Part shown: positions 47,692-57,260 of the stretch, piece after piece
How the letters are laid out: each line of letters opens with the position of its first letter
How positions within the stretch are numbered: the stretch's first letter is position 1
Source: Burkholderia sp. S171
GTDB taxonomy: Bacteria > Pseudomonadota > Gammaproteobacteria > Burkholderiales > Burkholderiaceae
DNA length: 64,000 nt
Assembly (NCBI RefSeq): GCF_009766085.1
Contig: NZ_LMUF01000026.1
Coordinates: forward strand, 146,731 to 210,730
Direction: 5' to 3'
Position numbers and translations under genes: made by a program
The notes under the pieces: generated by a model
Databases searched by the model: none
Told to the model about the DNA's origin: nothing
What the model saw: only the letters and a program-made list of their open reading frames with translations

Positions 47692-48513
47692 ATGAAAGCC
47701 ACCGTCCTGATTGCCGAAGACGAAGCGTTGCTGGCCGCAGACCTGCAGGCCCAGTTGACACGGATATGGCCGGACCTGCATTGCGTCGCGAGCGTGGCCA
47801 ATGGCGCGGCCGCAGTCGAGCAGGCGTTGGCGCTGCAACCGGACGTGCTTTTCCTCGATATCCGCATGCCCGGCATGACGGGACTGGAGGTCGCACAAGC
47901 GCTTGCCGAAGACTGGCCGGACCTTGCCAAACCGTTCCCGTTGCTGGTGTTCGTGACCGCCTACGATCAATATGCATTGCACGCGTTCGAGCATGCAGCG
48001 GTTGACTATGTGCTGAAGCCCGTGCAGCCCGATCGCCTGGAAAAGACCTGTGTGCGTTTGCAAGCCGCATTGCGGCAGAGGACGCAATCGCCGGCAGTGG
48101 AGCCGTCGCTGGACGCGGCCATTCATACGTTGCGTGAGCTCTTGCATGCCGATGCCGCTAGCCCGCAGGGAAAACCTGCGCCCGCAAGTCCGCTGCGGCT
48201 GATTCAGGCGAGCGCCGGCAACACGATAACCATGGTGCCGATAGCGGACGTGCTGTATTTCGAAGCCGCCGATAAATACGTTCGGATGATCACGGCCGAT
48301 CGCGAACATCTGATCAGGATCTCGCTGCGTGAACTGCACTTGCAACTTGATCCGGAGTGCTTCTGGCAGGTTCATCGGAGCACGCTTGTGCGTTGTGATG
48401 CGATCGCCAGTGCGTTACGCGATGACAGCGGCAAGCTCACGCTAACGTTGCGTGGCCACCCGGACAAGCTGAGCGTGAGCCGTCTTTACGCTGACAGGTT
48501 CAAAGGCCTTTGA
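47692..48513 (+). CDS. LytTR-type response regulator (LytR/AlgR family)
   Basis: The 273-residue regulator has an N-terminal receiver with the phosphoacceptor Asp56 (DVLFLDIRMPGMTGLEVA), conserved threonine/lysine (FVTAYDQ, VLKPV), and a C-terminal LytTR DNA-binding domain (IADVLYFEAADKYVRMI, FWQVHRSTLVR). AlgR is the Pseudomonas relative. The ATG at 47692 fits the family start; the frame is open to a TTG at 47641 overlapping the kinase end. Together with the kinase it forms a two-component system with unknown targets. Confidence 0.9.
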   Translation: MKATVLIAEDEALLAADLQAQLTRIWPDLHCVASVANGAAAVEQALALQPDVLFLDIRMPGMTGLEVAQALAEDWPDLAKPFPLLVFVTAYDQYALHAFEHAAVDYVLKPVQPDRLEKTCVRLQAALRQRTQSPAVEPSLDAAIHTLRELLHADAASPQGKPAPASPLRLIQASAGNTITMVPIADVLYFEAADKYVRMITADREHLIRISLRELHLQLDPECFWQVHRSTLVRCDAIASALRDDSGKLTLTLRGHPDKLSVSRLYADRFKGL

Positions 48514-48580
48514 TCGAACGGGCGCCATACACGCGGGAACGGCGGCTTCAATACGCCTTCGCCGCACTTACCGTCGCCGC

Positions 48581-49672
48581 CTAACCCCGCACCCGGCGAA
48601 ACTCACCCAGCCACGCCGACAACGCCTCGACCGCTTCGGGCGTCACCGCGTTGTATAGCGAAGCGCGCAGGCCGCCGATGGATCGATGTCCTTCCAGTCC
48701 ATGCAAGCCTGCGCGGCGGGCGTTATCGATGAACTGGGCTTCCATGGCTGCATCGGGCAAACGGAAAGCGACGTTCATGGTCGACCGGCAAGCCCGCTCG
48801 CCATGCACGCGATAGAAATCCGGCTCGGCATCGAGGGCACGATACAGCCGCTCCGATTTCGCACGGTTGATCGCCGCCATGTTTGCCACACCGCCTATTT
48901 CATCGCGCAGCCAGCGTGTCACCAGCATCAATACGTAGATGGCAAACACTGGCGGCGTGTTGTACACCGAACGCGCTTGAATGTGCGTCCGATAATCAAG
49001 GAACGTCGGCAACGCATGCGTGGCCCGTTGAGCGAATTCATCGCGCAGGATCACCACCGTGACACCGGCCGGCCCGAGGTTCTTCTGTGCGTGCGCATAG
49101 ATCATTGCGTAACGGTTGATATCGAGCGGCGCAGCCAGCAGATTGGAGGACATGTCGCAGACCAGCGGCACCTCGCGCAGGCCAGGAATGTCGGTGAATT
49201 CCAGTCCCTCGACCGTTTCGTTGGACACGTAGTGCAGGTAGGCCGCGTCCGGCGCGAGATGCAACTCTTCGGGCGCAGGCAAGCGGCGATACCCCTCCGC
49301 ACTACCATCCCACACCACACTCGTTTTTCCTTCGTGCCGCGCTTCAACCGGCGCCTTGGCGCTCCAGTAACCCGACACAATGTATTCGGCATGCTTGCCG
49401 CTGCCGCGCAGGAAGTTCATCGGCAGCATGGAGAACTGCAGGCTGCTGCCGCCCTGCATGAACAGCACGTGATAGTTGCCGGGAATGCTGAGCAGCACGC
49501 GCAGGTTGCGCTCGGCTTCATCGAGCACGCCGCGGAACCAGTCGGATCGATGACTCATTCCCAGCACCGACAGACCCGTCTCTGGCAATGCTTCGATAGC
49601 AACGCTCGTTTCGCGCAGCACCGACGCCGGCAACGCACCCGGTCCGCCCGAGAAGTTCATGGTCTTGTTCAT
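48581..49672 (-). CDS. serC: phosphoserine aminotransferase (SerC)
   Basis: This PLP enzyme of 363 residues is a complete SerC. NFSGGPGALP starts the protein, SHRSDWF is the phosphate-binding region, HAQKNLGPAG carries the PLP lysine Lys197, and GHRSIGGLRASLYNA closes the active site. SerC converts 3-phosphohydroxypyruvate to phosphoserine. The housekeeping serC of Burkholderia normally lies in a gyrA-serC-pheA-type cluster, so this copy is probably a paralogue. It overlaps the upstream TPR/ATP-grasp gene by ATGA. Confidence 0.9.
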   Translation of the reverse strand: MNKTMNFSGGPGALPASVLRETSVAIEALPETGLSVLGMSHRSDWFRGVLDEAERNLRVLLSIPGNYHVLFMQGGSSLQFSMLPMNFLRGSGKHAEYIVSGYWSAKAPVEARHEGKTSVVWDGSAEGYRRLPAPEELHLAPDAAYLHYVSNETVEGLEFTDIPGLREVPLVCDMSSNLLAAPLDINRYAMIYAHAQKNLGPAGVTVVILRDEFAQRATHALPTFLDYRTHIQARSVYNTPPVFAIYVLMLVTRWLRDEIGGVANMAAINRAKSERLYRALDAEPDFYRVHGERACRSTMNVAFRLPDAAMEAQFIDNARRAGLHGLEGHRSIGGLRASLYNAVTPEAVEALSAWLGEFRRVRG

Positions 49673-51111
49673 TCAGCCGCTGTCCGGCGCGTGAGCATGT
49701 GCTCGAACGCATCGACGATATGTTGCACATGTTGATTCTTGTGAGCGAGCACGCCGCTATCGCGCTCGTAGTGCGCGAGCATGGTCGCGTTGGCTTCGAA
49801 CACGAAGACCTGGCCGTCAGGCAGAAGCGTGAAATCGATGCCGCCGTAGTCCAGATCAAGCCGCTGGCCGATAGCCGCAATAGCGTCCATCGCGCGCTCG
49901 CCGAGTGCCGTGCGCGGGTCTTGCAGGAAGCGCCGTTCCTCATTGAGCTTCCACGCGTGGCCTTCCATTTCGGCGGAAAAATAATGCGCAATCCAATGCG
50001 GCGATATCACGAGATGATAGGGAAGCGGCTGTCGGTCAACGTAGATCACGCGGTACTTGCGGTAGAAGCCATCGGCCGACTGGCAATCGCGAAATGCTGT
50101 CAGATACTGAGGGCCTTCTTCCGTCGATAAACGGCTTTCAAGTGCCTCGATTGTGTCGCACAGAACGAGGCCGTCGCCACCGTGAGCGGCAACGGGGCGC
50201 ACCAGCAGAGGAAACTTAACGCCGTGATCGGCGAGCAGCGAAGCGAGTGCTCCGACGTCCTGCCCTTCGCTTTGATCGTCATACCGCACGCACGGCGCGG
50301 TCTGTACGTCATCGATGCCATCAAGCAGCGCGGGTAGCTTATGCCGCGAGGTCGGCGTGATCGCCGAGTTCGGGTTAAGCAACGGACGCGAACATTGCGC
50401 CTCGAAACACGCGAGCCTGCTCTCAAGCGGCGCTGCAATATCCGGATCGCCGATCGCGTTGAACACGAGATCGAAGGCGGGAAGTTGCGCGTCTTCGTCG
50501 CCGGCAGCGTAGTCGATTGCGTACTTGATACGGCGATTCCTGCCGCCTGGCAACAACGCATCGAACGGCACATTGCCTGTCCCTTTGCCCGTGCACAGGA
50601 TCAGGACAGAGCGCGTCCAGCCCGCCGTCTCTTCGACAAAAACCCGCTGGATTCCATAAGCGCGTTCGCGATAAATCTCGGCAAGAGCATCGTTTCCTTC
50701 ACCTGCGTGGATAGCCGCGAGGTTCTGGCACGCGACGGCGACATCCGGATCAAGCGTAAGCACGAGCGCATACCAGCGGGCGGCGACGGCGTGATCGCCC
50801 TTCATGAAATAGCCCGTGGCGACGTCGCACAGGCTATTCGTGCGCGCGTCCGGCGTGCTGGTCGCATACGCATCGAGGGTATGGGCCGCGATCAGATGGG
50901 CGAGCGCGCCGAGTTCATCGCCGGCTTGGCGGGATGTATCGGCGAGTGCGCGGTGAACCGATGGATCTGTCGACGCGATCGCGCTTAAACGATCGATCGG
51001 CGCGGACGGAGGTTTGGGTGTGGTGTCGGATTCTTGGATCATGGCGTGGCCGTGCGCATCGGGACGTTCCATCAAATGCTGGTTTTGCAGCATAGCGGCG
51101 TCGCCCGACAT
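49669..51111 (-). CDS. TPR and ATP-grasp domain protein
   Basis: The protein of up to 480 residues has TPR-like helices over about residues 40-140 (ALAHLIAAHTLDA, GYFMKGDHAVAARWYALVL) and an ATP-grasp ligase fold over about 250-470. FPLLVRPVAAHGGDGLVL is the nucleotide-binding lysine/glycine-loop region, and YGGIDFTLLPDGQVFVFEAN is the metal-binding C-terminal strand. ATP-grasp enzymes join a carboxylate to an amine or thiol through an acyl-phosphate. The tight coupling to serC suggests the acceptor or donor derives from phosphoserine or serine, which is an inference. Several ATGs near 51111-51042 are possible starts; none has a good ribosome-binding site. Confidence 0.78.
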   Translation of the reverse strand: MSGDAAMLQNQHLMERPDAHGHAMIQESDTTPKPPSAPIDRLSAIASTDPSVHRALADTSRQAGDELGALAHLIAAHTLDAYATSTPDARTNSLCDVATGYFMKGDHAVAARWYALVLTLDPDVAVACQNLAAIHAGEGNDALAEIYRERAYGIQRVFVEETAGWTRSVLILCTGKGTGNVPFDALLPGGRNRRIKYAIDYAAGDEDAQLPAFDLVFNAIGDPDIAAPLESRLACFEAQCSRPLLNPNSAITPTSRHKLPALLDGIDDVQTAPCVRYDDQSEGQDVGALASLLADHGVKFPLLVRPVAAHGGDGLVLCDTIEALESRLSTEEGPQYLTAFRDCQSADGFYRKYRVIYVDRQPLPYHLVISPHWIAHYFSAEMEGHAWKLNEERRFLQDPRTALGERAMDAIAAIGQRLDLDYGGIDFTLLPDGQVFVFEANATMLAHYERDSGVLAHKNQHVQHIVDAFEHMLTRRTAAE

Positions 51112-51184
51112 TCCGGTTACAGCCGTGCTCGCCAGCGTAACGAAAACTTACGCGGCGGTCGAACGCGCGTCAACGCGGACACTG

Positions 51185-53071
51185 TCACGGCTCCATCGCC
51201 TTGACGATGATCTGGGCATCGGTGTCCCGTTCGATTCGCTTCAACACCGGTTGCATGGCGATGAAGTCCGCGGGCGTGCAAACCTGCTTGCCGAAGTTCG
51301 CCTTCAGATGGCGTTCTGCCTGAAACAGGTTCGTCGCGGGATCGAAGACATAACGCGATGAATAATCGAAAAACGCGGTCGTGAAGCTGGCATTGGTTGG
51401 GACATCGGTGACGCGAACCGTCTTTGGCAAGGTGACTTGCGCGACTTCATCGAACGCGCCTCCGGTGCACATGAACGGCTGGGTCCGCACGCGCTCGGCG
51501 AGGAGGTTCTCGACCTGCGTGGCGATCCCGCCGGACAGGCTTGTCAGTGCGGGCAGGGCGGTCGTGCCGGTGGGCCAAACGACATCGTCGAGCGTTCCAT
51601 TGATCATGGTGCTCAGCGGGCCGTTACTGGCGTCCAGGTCGGTGGCGTTTAGTGTGGCGACACCGCGCAGGCCTGTTGCCCGAAGGCGGGCATCGGCGAT
51701 CTGCTTGCGGCGCTCGGCAGTCGCGTGGAGCAGAGTTGCACGCTCTGGCCCGGTGCTCCATCCGGCGTCTTCCACCTGATCGGCGAACGCGGCCGAGCCA
51801 TCGGGCGATACCTCGATCTGCAAGCGCGCCGTGCGTGACAGCGGCTCGGTCGCGGGCGTTCGTGACAGCGTGCCGTCGTTGACCAGCAGCGTAGGGCGGT
51901 CCATGTCCGCGAGCGGCAGAGCGCCGAACTCGATACTCAGGGCCGTTGAGTCGGCATACATTCCCAGACTCGGCAGCCACGTGATGACGTGATTGATTGC
52001 GCTGCCGCCATAGCCCGGCACGGATGGCAGCGTATAGACCGAGCCGAGGCTGATCAAGGCCGGCTCGTTGTCGATACCCACTGCAGCCAGCAGCGCGCCG
52101 TAGAGCGCGACATAGTCCTTGCAGTCGCCGTATCGGTTGGCGAGGATATCGGCGGCATGGTGGGGGATGGCAGGACTTTGCCCCAGGAACAGCGACACGT
52201 AGCGGATGTTGTGGCGTACCCAGTCGTAAAGCGTGGCCGCTTTCGCGTGTGCATCGGTCTCGTTGCGCGTGAGCGATTGTGCGAGCGTCCGCACGGCCGG
52301 ATCGTCCGCGCTCGGATCAACAGTGCCGTCCCGATAACTCGCGGCAAAGCTCTGGTAGTCGGGGAACGTGGACACCATCAGCCGGTCACCGTACTGCGCA
52401 TAGCCGACCGAGCCCGCTTCCACCCGATCGTAGTGGGCGCGGCTGTAGTCGAATTCGTAGCGCGTGCGGCCGCCCTGTGTCACCGGTGGCACGGCGATAT
52501 AACCGCGCGCATCGGCATAGAGGGGTTTGTCGGCGGGCAAGTCGAAGATCAGCCGTTGGTTTTCCACTGGGCCACGCCCGGGTTCAACGAAATAATCGAA
52601 TTGCCCTGCGATGACTGCTTTCGACTGCGTTTTATGAAACTGGAGATGGACGACGGATCCCGCGCTCACCCCGGGAAAGATCACTGCTTTCAAGCGAGCG
52701 TCCTCGAACGTGGGCGCACCTGCCGAACGTGGCTCCTGGATCTCGCGGATCTGATCGGGTGTCACGATGTGCTTGATGCCGTCGGGGCTGAGCGAGTAGG
52801 CATTGCTTATGTTGATGGTTGACGTCGATTTATCGAACCAGATGTAGCGTTGCGCGATTTCGCCGACACCTGCCGGCGTATTCGCGCGGAGGGTGGTTTC
52901 ATCGTCCTCGGTCAACGACCCGTCTTCCGCGACGATGAAGGTATGAACGTCGCTGACAAGCGAGGACGGCTGCGCTTCGATGGTCTCGGCGGCGAAGGCG
53001 GGCGATGCAAGACATGCCAGCGAAGCGGCCAGCAACACATGGTGTTTAAGACGCATTGAACTCGAACTCAT
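51185..53071 (-). CDS. periplasmic DUF3857 / transglutaminase-like protein
   Basis: This 628-residue protein has a signal peptide (HHVLLAASLACLASPAFA), an N-terminal DUF3857 domain (about 60-250) and a transglutaminase-like core with the catalytic cysteine in YGDCKDY (about residue 316), then HVITWLP and YADSTA for the His and Asp. The remainder is a beta-rich C-terminal domain with an isolated cysteine pair. These proteins are periplasmic in proteobacteria; their substrates are unknown. It is 73 bases downstream of the TPR/ATP-grasp gene start on the opposite flank and transcribed towards it on the same strand. Confidence 0.82.
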   Translation of the reverse strand: MSSSSMRLKHHVLLAASLACLASPAFAAETIEAQPSSLVSDVHTFIVAEDGSLTEDDETTLRANTPAGVGEIAQRYIWFDKSTSTINISNAYSLSPDGIKHIVTPDQIREIQEPRSAGAPTFEDARLKAVIFPGVSAGSVVHLQFHKTQSKAVIAGQFDYFVEPGRGPVENQRLIFDLPADKPLYADARGYIAVPPVTQGGRTRYEFDYSRAHYDRVEAGSVGYAQYGDRLMVSTFPDYQSFAASYRDGTVDPSADDPAVRTLAQSLTRNETDAHAKAATLYDWVRHNIRYVSLFLGQSPAIPHHAADILANRYGDCKDYVALYGALLAAVGIDNEPALISLGSVYTLPSVPGYGGSAINHVITWLPSLGMYADSTALSIEFGALPLADMDRPTLLVNDGTLSRTPATEPLSRTARLQIEVSPDGSAAFADQVEDAGWSTGPERATLLHATAERRKQIADARLRATGLRGVATLNATDLDASNGPLSTMINGTLDDVVWPTGTTALPALTSLSGGIATQVENLLAERVRTQPFMCTGGAFDEVAQVTLPKTVRVTDVPTNASFTTAFFDYSSRYVFDPATNLFQAERHLKANFGKQVCTPADFIAMQPVLKRIERDTDAQIIVKAMEP

Positions 53072-53140
53072 GAAGGACGGTTTACCTCATTTTGAGGAGA
53101 GTTGGCGACGAGTCCCGACGCGCACACACACTTGGTGGTC

Positions 53141-53526
53141 GGTTGTCCGCGGATAGCGCGGGGTGTCCCTTGGGCGGGTTCAGTCACTGGTGGCGAAGCG
53201 TGTCGAAACCTGTGTTCGGAGAAGGAGGGTTTCACACATCCTCCGCTCTGGCGAGCACCGTGCGTTTGGGGTACCCATGAATGAAAACTGCACGCTGTGG
53301 ACACTTACGAGCCCTTGTTTTGAAAGCGTTTTCTTTGCTTCGTTTCTTTGTCGCTTTGGACAGAAATGACGTGCCGCCACGCAGAGTGGTTAAAAGTGAT
53401 GAAGAGAAAATCCGACTCAGGCAGACCACGAACGCCGAAAGCACCACCCCGGCACCAACCCCGACCGCTACCCCAAGAGCCTGACACCCCCAGCACAACC
53501 CCCGTCCACCGGCGCGAGCAAAAACC
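53141..53526 (+). repeat. interspersed repeat, copy A
   Basis: First of three copies of a dispersed, apparently non-coding element. It shares with copies B and C the blocks GGAGAAGGAGGGTTTCAC, CTGGCGAGCACCGTGC, AACTGCACGCTGTGGACACT (53286-53305) and AAGCGTTTTCTTTGCTTCGT. It starts GGTTGTCCGCGGATA and ends GCAAAAACC, weakly inverted ends. A short stem at 53376-53390 (GCCAC, loop, GTGGT) is kept in all copies while its loop varies. Open frames run across it on both strands but none is shared as a plausible protein. It lies between the transglutaminase-like gene and the KaiC-like gene. Confidence 0.85.
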
Positions 53527-53657
53527 CGACCCCTAGGCCTGTTCTTTGCTTTTACCTGACATATTGGCGGTTAATTGGGAGCGAGATCCGACCTCGGCCG
53601 AGCGCCCTGCGACATCGCTACACCCATTCGCTACACCCATTAAATCCTATTCCCACT

Positions 53658-55166
53658 ATGAGCACACAACGTCAGTCACCCCTTCCCGCGCCACGCATGT
53701 CAACGGGCATCACCGGCCTAGACAACATCCTGGGCGGCGGACTGACGCCGAATCGTGTGTACCTTATCGAGGGGTCGCCGGGGGCGGGAAAAACCACCCT
53801 TGCGCTGCAATATTTACTGAAGGGCGCAGAACTGGGTGAAGCGGGGCTGTACATCACCCTCTCCGAGACCCGCTCTGAGCTCCTGGCAGTCGCCGATGCC
53901 CACGGCTGGAACGTCGATGCGTTGTCCATCATCGAACTCCTCTCCGACGAAGGCCTCGACCCAGAATACGAGCAATCCATCCTGCATCCGGCCGAAGTGG
54001 AGCTTGGCGAGACCGTCGAAAACGTGATGCGCCAGGTTGAAACCCTCAAGCCCGTGCGGATCGTCCTGGACAGCTTGTCAGAACTACGATTGCTATCGCA
54101 GAACCCGCTGCGATACAGGCGCCAGATCCTCGCACTCAAGCGCTATTTCGCGACGCGCGAATGCACGGTATACCTGCTCGACGACAACACCTCCGACCCC
54201 AACGACCTGCAGCTTCACAGCATTGCGCATGGCGTGATCAGCCTCGACCAGCTTGTCCACGACTACGGCGGCGCGCGTCGCCGCGTACGCGTGGCAAAAA
54301 TGCGCGGGATCAAATTTCGCGAAGGCTTCCACGACTTCACGCTGGAGACCGGCGGCATTGATGTCTACCCGCGCCTGGTGGCCGCCGAACATCACGCGGA
54401 ATTCGCGAACACACCGGTATCGACCGGGTCGGAGGGCCTTAACGCGATGCTCGGCGGCGGCCTGATTCCCGGCACGAACGCGTTGCTGATCGGGCCGTCC
54501 GGCGTTGGCAAGACCACGACCGTCGTGTGTTGCCTCAGGGCGGCGCTCAAGCGTGGCGAGCGCTGCATTTACTATCTCTTCGATGAAACGCTCGGCACGC
54601 TGATGATGCGTTCAAAGTCGCTCGGCATGGATCTCTCGACCTATCTCGACAACGGTCTGCTGACCTTGCGCCAGATCGATCCCGCCGAGATGTCGCCCGG
54701 CCAGTTCACCAGCGACGTACGTCAGGCCGTGGAAGACGAAGGCGTGACGTATGTGGCTATCGACAGCCTGAACGCGTATCTGCAGGCGATGCCCGGCGAG
54801 CGTTACCTGCTGCTGCAAATGCACGAGTTGCTTGGCTACCTCAACCAGCGCGGCATTGTGACGATGCTCGTGCTCGGCCAGCACGGCATTGTGGGCGAGG
54901 TGCAGACGGACATCGACATCAGCTATCTCAGCGACGTGATGATCCTGTTCCGCTACTTCGAGCATCAGGGTGAGGTGTTGACGGCAGTCGCCGCTGTCAA
55001 AAGCCGCGGCAGCGCGCATGAGCGCACGATTCGTCAGTTCAGGCTGACGAACGGCGGCCTTGAGCTGAGTGAAGCGCTGCGCGATTTCGATGGCGTGCTC
55101 GCCGGCTTGCCGGCGTATCGCGGTGACTCAGCCATGCTGGGAAGCCCCGACGCGAGGGGCCGCTAA
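53658..55166 (+). CDS. KaiC-like double-domain ATPase
   Basis: This 502-residue RecA-fold protein has two KaiC domains. The first has STGITGLDNILGGG and Walker A GSPGAGKTT (residues 39-47); the second begins STGSEGLNAMLGGG with Walker A GPSGVGKTT (about 278-286). The catalytic glutamates follow strand 2 in TLSETRSE and FDETLG. KaiC family proteins hydrolyse ATP slowly and, in cyanobacteria, autophosphorylate as a clock; proteobacterial homologues act in stress or signalling. No kaiA or kaiB is in the window. It is three bases upstream of a hybrid histidine kinase gene. Confidence 0.88.
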   Translation: MSTQRQSPLPAPRMSTGITGLDNILGGGLTPNRVYLIEGSPGAGKTTLALQYLLKGAELGEAGLYITLSETRSELLAVADAHGWNVDALSIIELLSDEGLDPEYEQSILHPAEVELGETVENVMRQVETLKPVRIVLDSLSELRLLSQNPLRYRRQILALKRYFATRECTVYLLDDNTSDPNDLQLHSIAHGVISLDQLVHDYGGARRRVRVAKMRGIKFREGFHDFTLETGGIDVYPRLVAAEHHAEFANTPVSTGSEGLNAMLGGGLIPGTNALLIGPSGVGKTTTVVCCLRAALKRGERCIYYLFDETLGTLMMRSKSLGMDLSTYLDNGLLTLRQIDPAEMSPGQFTSDVRQAVEDEGVTYVAIDSLNAYLQAMPGERYLLLQMHELLGYLNQRGIVTMLVLGQHGIVGEVQTDIDISYLSDVMILFRYFEHQGEVLTAVAAVKSRGSAHERTIRQFRLTNGGLELSEALRDFDGVLAGLPAYRGDSAMLGSPDARGR

Positions 55167-55169
55167 GCC

Positions 55170-57227
55170 GTGGAAAACCGTGTCCTGATCCTCGCCCCAC
55201 GCGGCCGCGACGCAGACGTGGTCGGCGAAGTGCTGAGCAAGGACGGCCGCAACTGTCTCACCTGCCTCAACGCCGCCATGCTGAGTGCCGAGCTGCGCGG
55301 CGGCGCGGGCACGGCGCTGATCGCGGAAGAAGCACTCTCCGACAGCGACATGCCGCAGCTCTTCCAGTGGCTCGGCCAGCAGCCGACGTGGTCCGATTTT
55401 CCGCTGATCCTGCTCGCCACCAAACGCACCGACCGACGCCCGAAACAGGCGCTCGACCGGCTTGAGTTGCTGGGCAACGTCGTGGTGCTGGAGCGCCCGC
55501 TCAATGCGGAAACGTTGCGGCGCGCGGCGACATCGGCGTTGCGCGCGCGCTTGCGGCAATACGAGGCGCGGCGTCAGCTTGCCGAGCGCGTGGAGGCGCA
55601 GGAACGGCTGCATCTGGCGCTTGCGGCAGGCCAGTTGGGATCGTGGGAACTCGATGTGGAGACCGGCGCGCTGCGCTCCACCGAGGCGTTCCGCAAGATC
55701 TACGGACACAAGGGGCCGACGCTGGACTACGCGCAGATCATCCGGCTGGTGCACCCCGATGACCGCGAGATGCGTCAACGCGCGCTGGATAGTTGCATCG
55801 ATGCCAACACCAACCTCACGGTCGAATATCGCGTGATCTGGCCGGACGGCACGGTTCACTGGGTCCAGTCGCGCGGCCATCCGATGCGCGCGCCGGGCAG
55901 CGTTTCGGGGACCTCGACGACGCGGATCATCGGCGTGTCGCTGGATGTCACCGACCGTCACGAAGTCAACGAGAAGATTCTCGCGAGCCAGCTTGTAGTC
56001 GAACGGTTGAACGACACACTGGAAAGCCGTATTGCGGAACGGACGCAAGAACTGGCGTCGGCGAACGACCGGTTGATGAAGGAGATTCACGAGCGCGCGA
56101 AAGTCCAGGCGGTGCTCGTGCAGGCGCAAAAGATGGAAGCGCTCGGGCAACTGACCGGCGGCATTGCCCACGACTTCAATAACCTGCTGAACGTCATCAT
56201 GGGCAACGCGGAATTGATCACGCGCGTGAGCCGTGATGAACGCGTGCAGACCATGGCGCAGACGGTCAAGCGGGCAACCGAACGCGGCGCGAAACTGACC
56301 GGGCAGCTCCTGACGTTTTCACGCAGCAGCAATCTGGACCTGAAGGCTATCGACGTCATTTCGATGCTGCATGGCATGCGCGACATGCTGACGTTATCGC
56401 TGGGAACGGGCATTCATTTCGGTACCCGCTTCGATGTAAAAGAAGCCTGGACCGACGCCGATGCCAACCAGCTCGAACTCGCCGTTCTGAATCTAGCCAT
56501 CAACGCGCGCGACGCAATGCCCGACGGCGGCCTGCTGACCATTAGCGTGAGCCAGCGCGCAGCGCCCGACGAAGCAGTGCCGTCGGGACACTATGTGGTG
56601 ATCGGCGTGAGCGATACGGGTACGGGCATCGCGCCAGAGTTACTGACGCGCGTCTTCGATCCATTTTTCACGACCAAGCCGGTCGGCAAGGGGACGGGTC
56701 TCGGCTTGAGTCAGGTCTATGGTATTGCGCGTCAGGCTGGCGGAACGGCGCGGATTCACAGCGAGCCGGGCGAGGGCACGACCGTCGAGTTATGGCTGCC
56801 TTTGCGCGAACGCGTGGTGGCCGAAGCGAAGGTTGCAGAGCCGGGCGAAGAGATTTCGGGTGCGCACGAGCGGATTCTCGTGATTGAAGACGACGTCGAC
56901 GTGCGGACCTTTCTCGTCGATTGCCTGAAGATGCTTGGCTACGCGGTCACCGAGGCATCGCATGGTCGCGCGGGGCTGGAGCGGCTGCAGGCCGACAATC
57001 CCGATTTGTTGATGGTCGACTTCGCGATGCCCGGCATGACCGGTCTGGAAGTGATTGCCGAAGCGAAGCGCTCGCGTCCGCAACTGCCTGTGATCCTGGC
57101 GACGGGATACGCGGATGTGGATGTATCGAAGGACCGCGTGGAGGGCTACGCGGTGCTCAGGAAACCGTTTCAGATAGGCGATCTTGCGCGCACCGTGAAG
57201 GCTGCGCTGACGCGCTCGCATGTGTGA
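55170..57227 (+). CDS. hybrid sensor histidine kinase/response regulator
   Basis: This 685-residue soluble kinase starts at a GTG. Domains in order: a degenerate receiver-like region (about 1-130, VLILAPRGRDAD), a PAS domain (about 145-270, GSWELDVETGALRS to GVSLDVTDRHE), a coiled coil, HisKA with GGIAHDFNNLLN (His near 333), HATPase (NLAINARDAM, DTGTGI, GKGTGLGLSQV), and a C-terminal receiver with LLMVDFAMPGMTG (Asp near 616). No membrane segment is present, so it senses a cytoplasmic cue. It is directly linked to the KaiC-like gene, likely its partner. Confidence 0.9.
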   Translation: MENRVLILAPRGRDADVVGEVLSKDGRNCLTCLNAAMLSAELRGGAGTALIAEEALSDSDMPQLFQWLGQQPTWSDFPLILLATKRTDRRPKQALDRLELLGNVVVLERPLNAETLRRAATSALRARLRQYEARRQLAERVEAQERLHLALAAGQLGSWELDVETGALRSTEAFRKIYGHKGPTLDYAQIIRLVHPDDREMRQRALDSCIDANTNLTVEYRVIWPDGTVHWVQSRGHPMRAPGSVSGTSTTRIIGVSLDVTDRHEVNEKILASQLVVERLNDTLESRIAERTQELASANDRLMKEIHERAKVQAVLVQAQKMEALGQLTGGIAHDFNNLLNVIMGNAELITRVSRDERVQTMAQTVKRATERGAKLTGQLLTFSRSSNLDLKAIDVISMLHGMRDMLTLSLGTGIHFGTRFDVKEAWTDADANQLELAVLNLAINARDAMPDGGLLTISVSQRAAPDEAVPSGHYVVIGVSDTGTGIAPELLTRVFDPFFTTKPVGKGTGLGLSQVYGIARQAGGTARIHSEPGEGTTVELWLPLRERVVAEAKVAEPGEEISGAHERILVIEDDVDVRTFLVDCLKMLGYAVTEASHGRAGLERLQADNPDLLMVDFAMPGMTGLEVIAEAKRSRPQLPVILATGYADVDVSKDRVEGYAVLRKPFQIGDLARTVKAALTRSHV

Positions 57228-57260
57228 CGTTTTAGACCGCGTGCGTTTCGCGTGCGGGTT

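Noticed and set aside
53163..53498. short ORFs inside repeat copies A, B and C (for example around the GTTTTCTTTGCTTCG block)
   Set aside because: They occur in several frames on both strands, differ between copies by frame-breaking changes, and follow the repeat rather than a gene.
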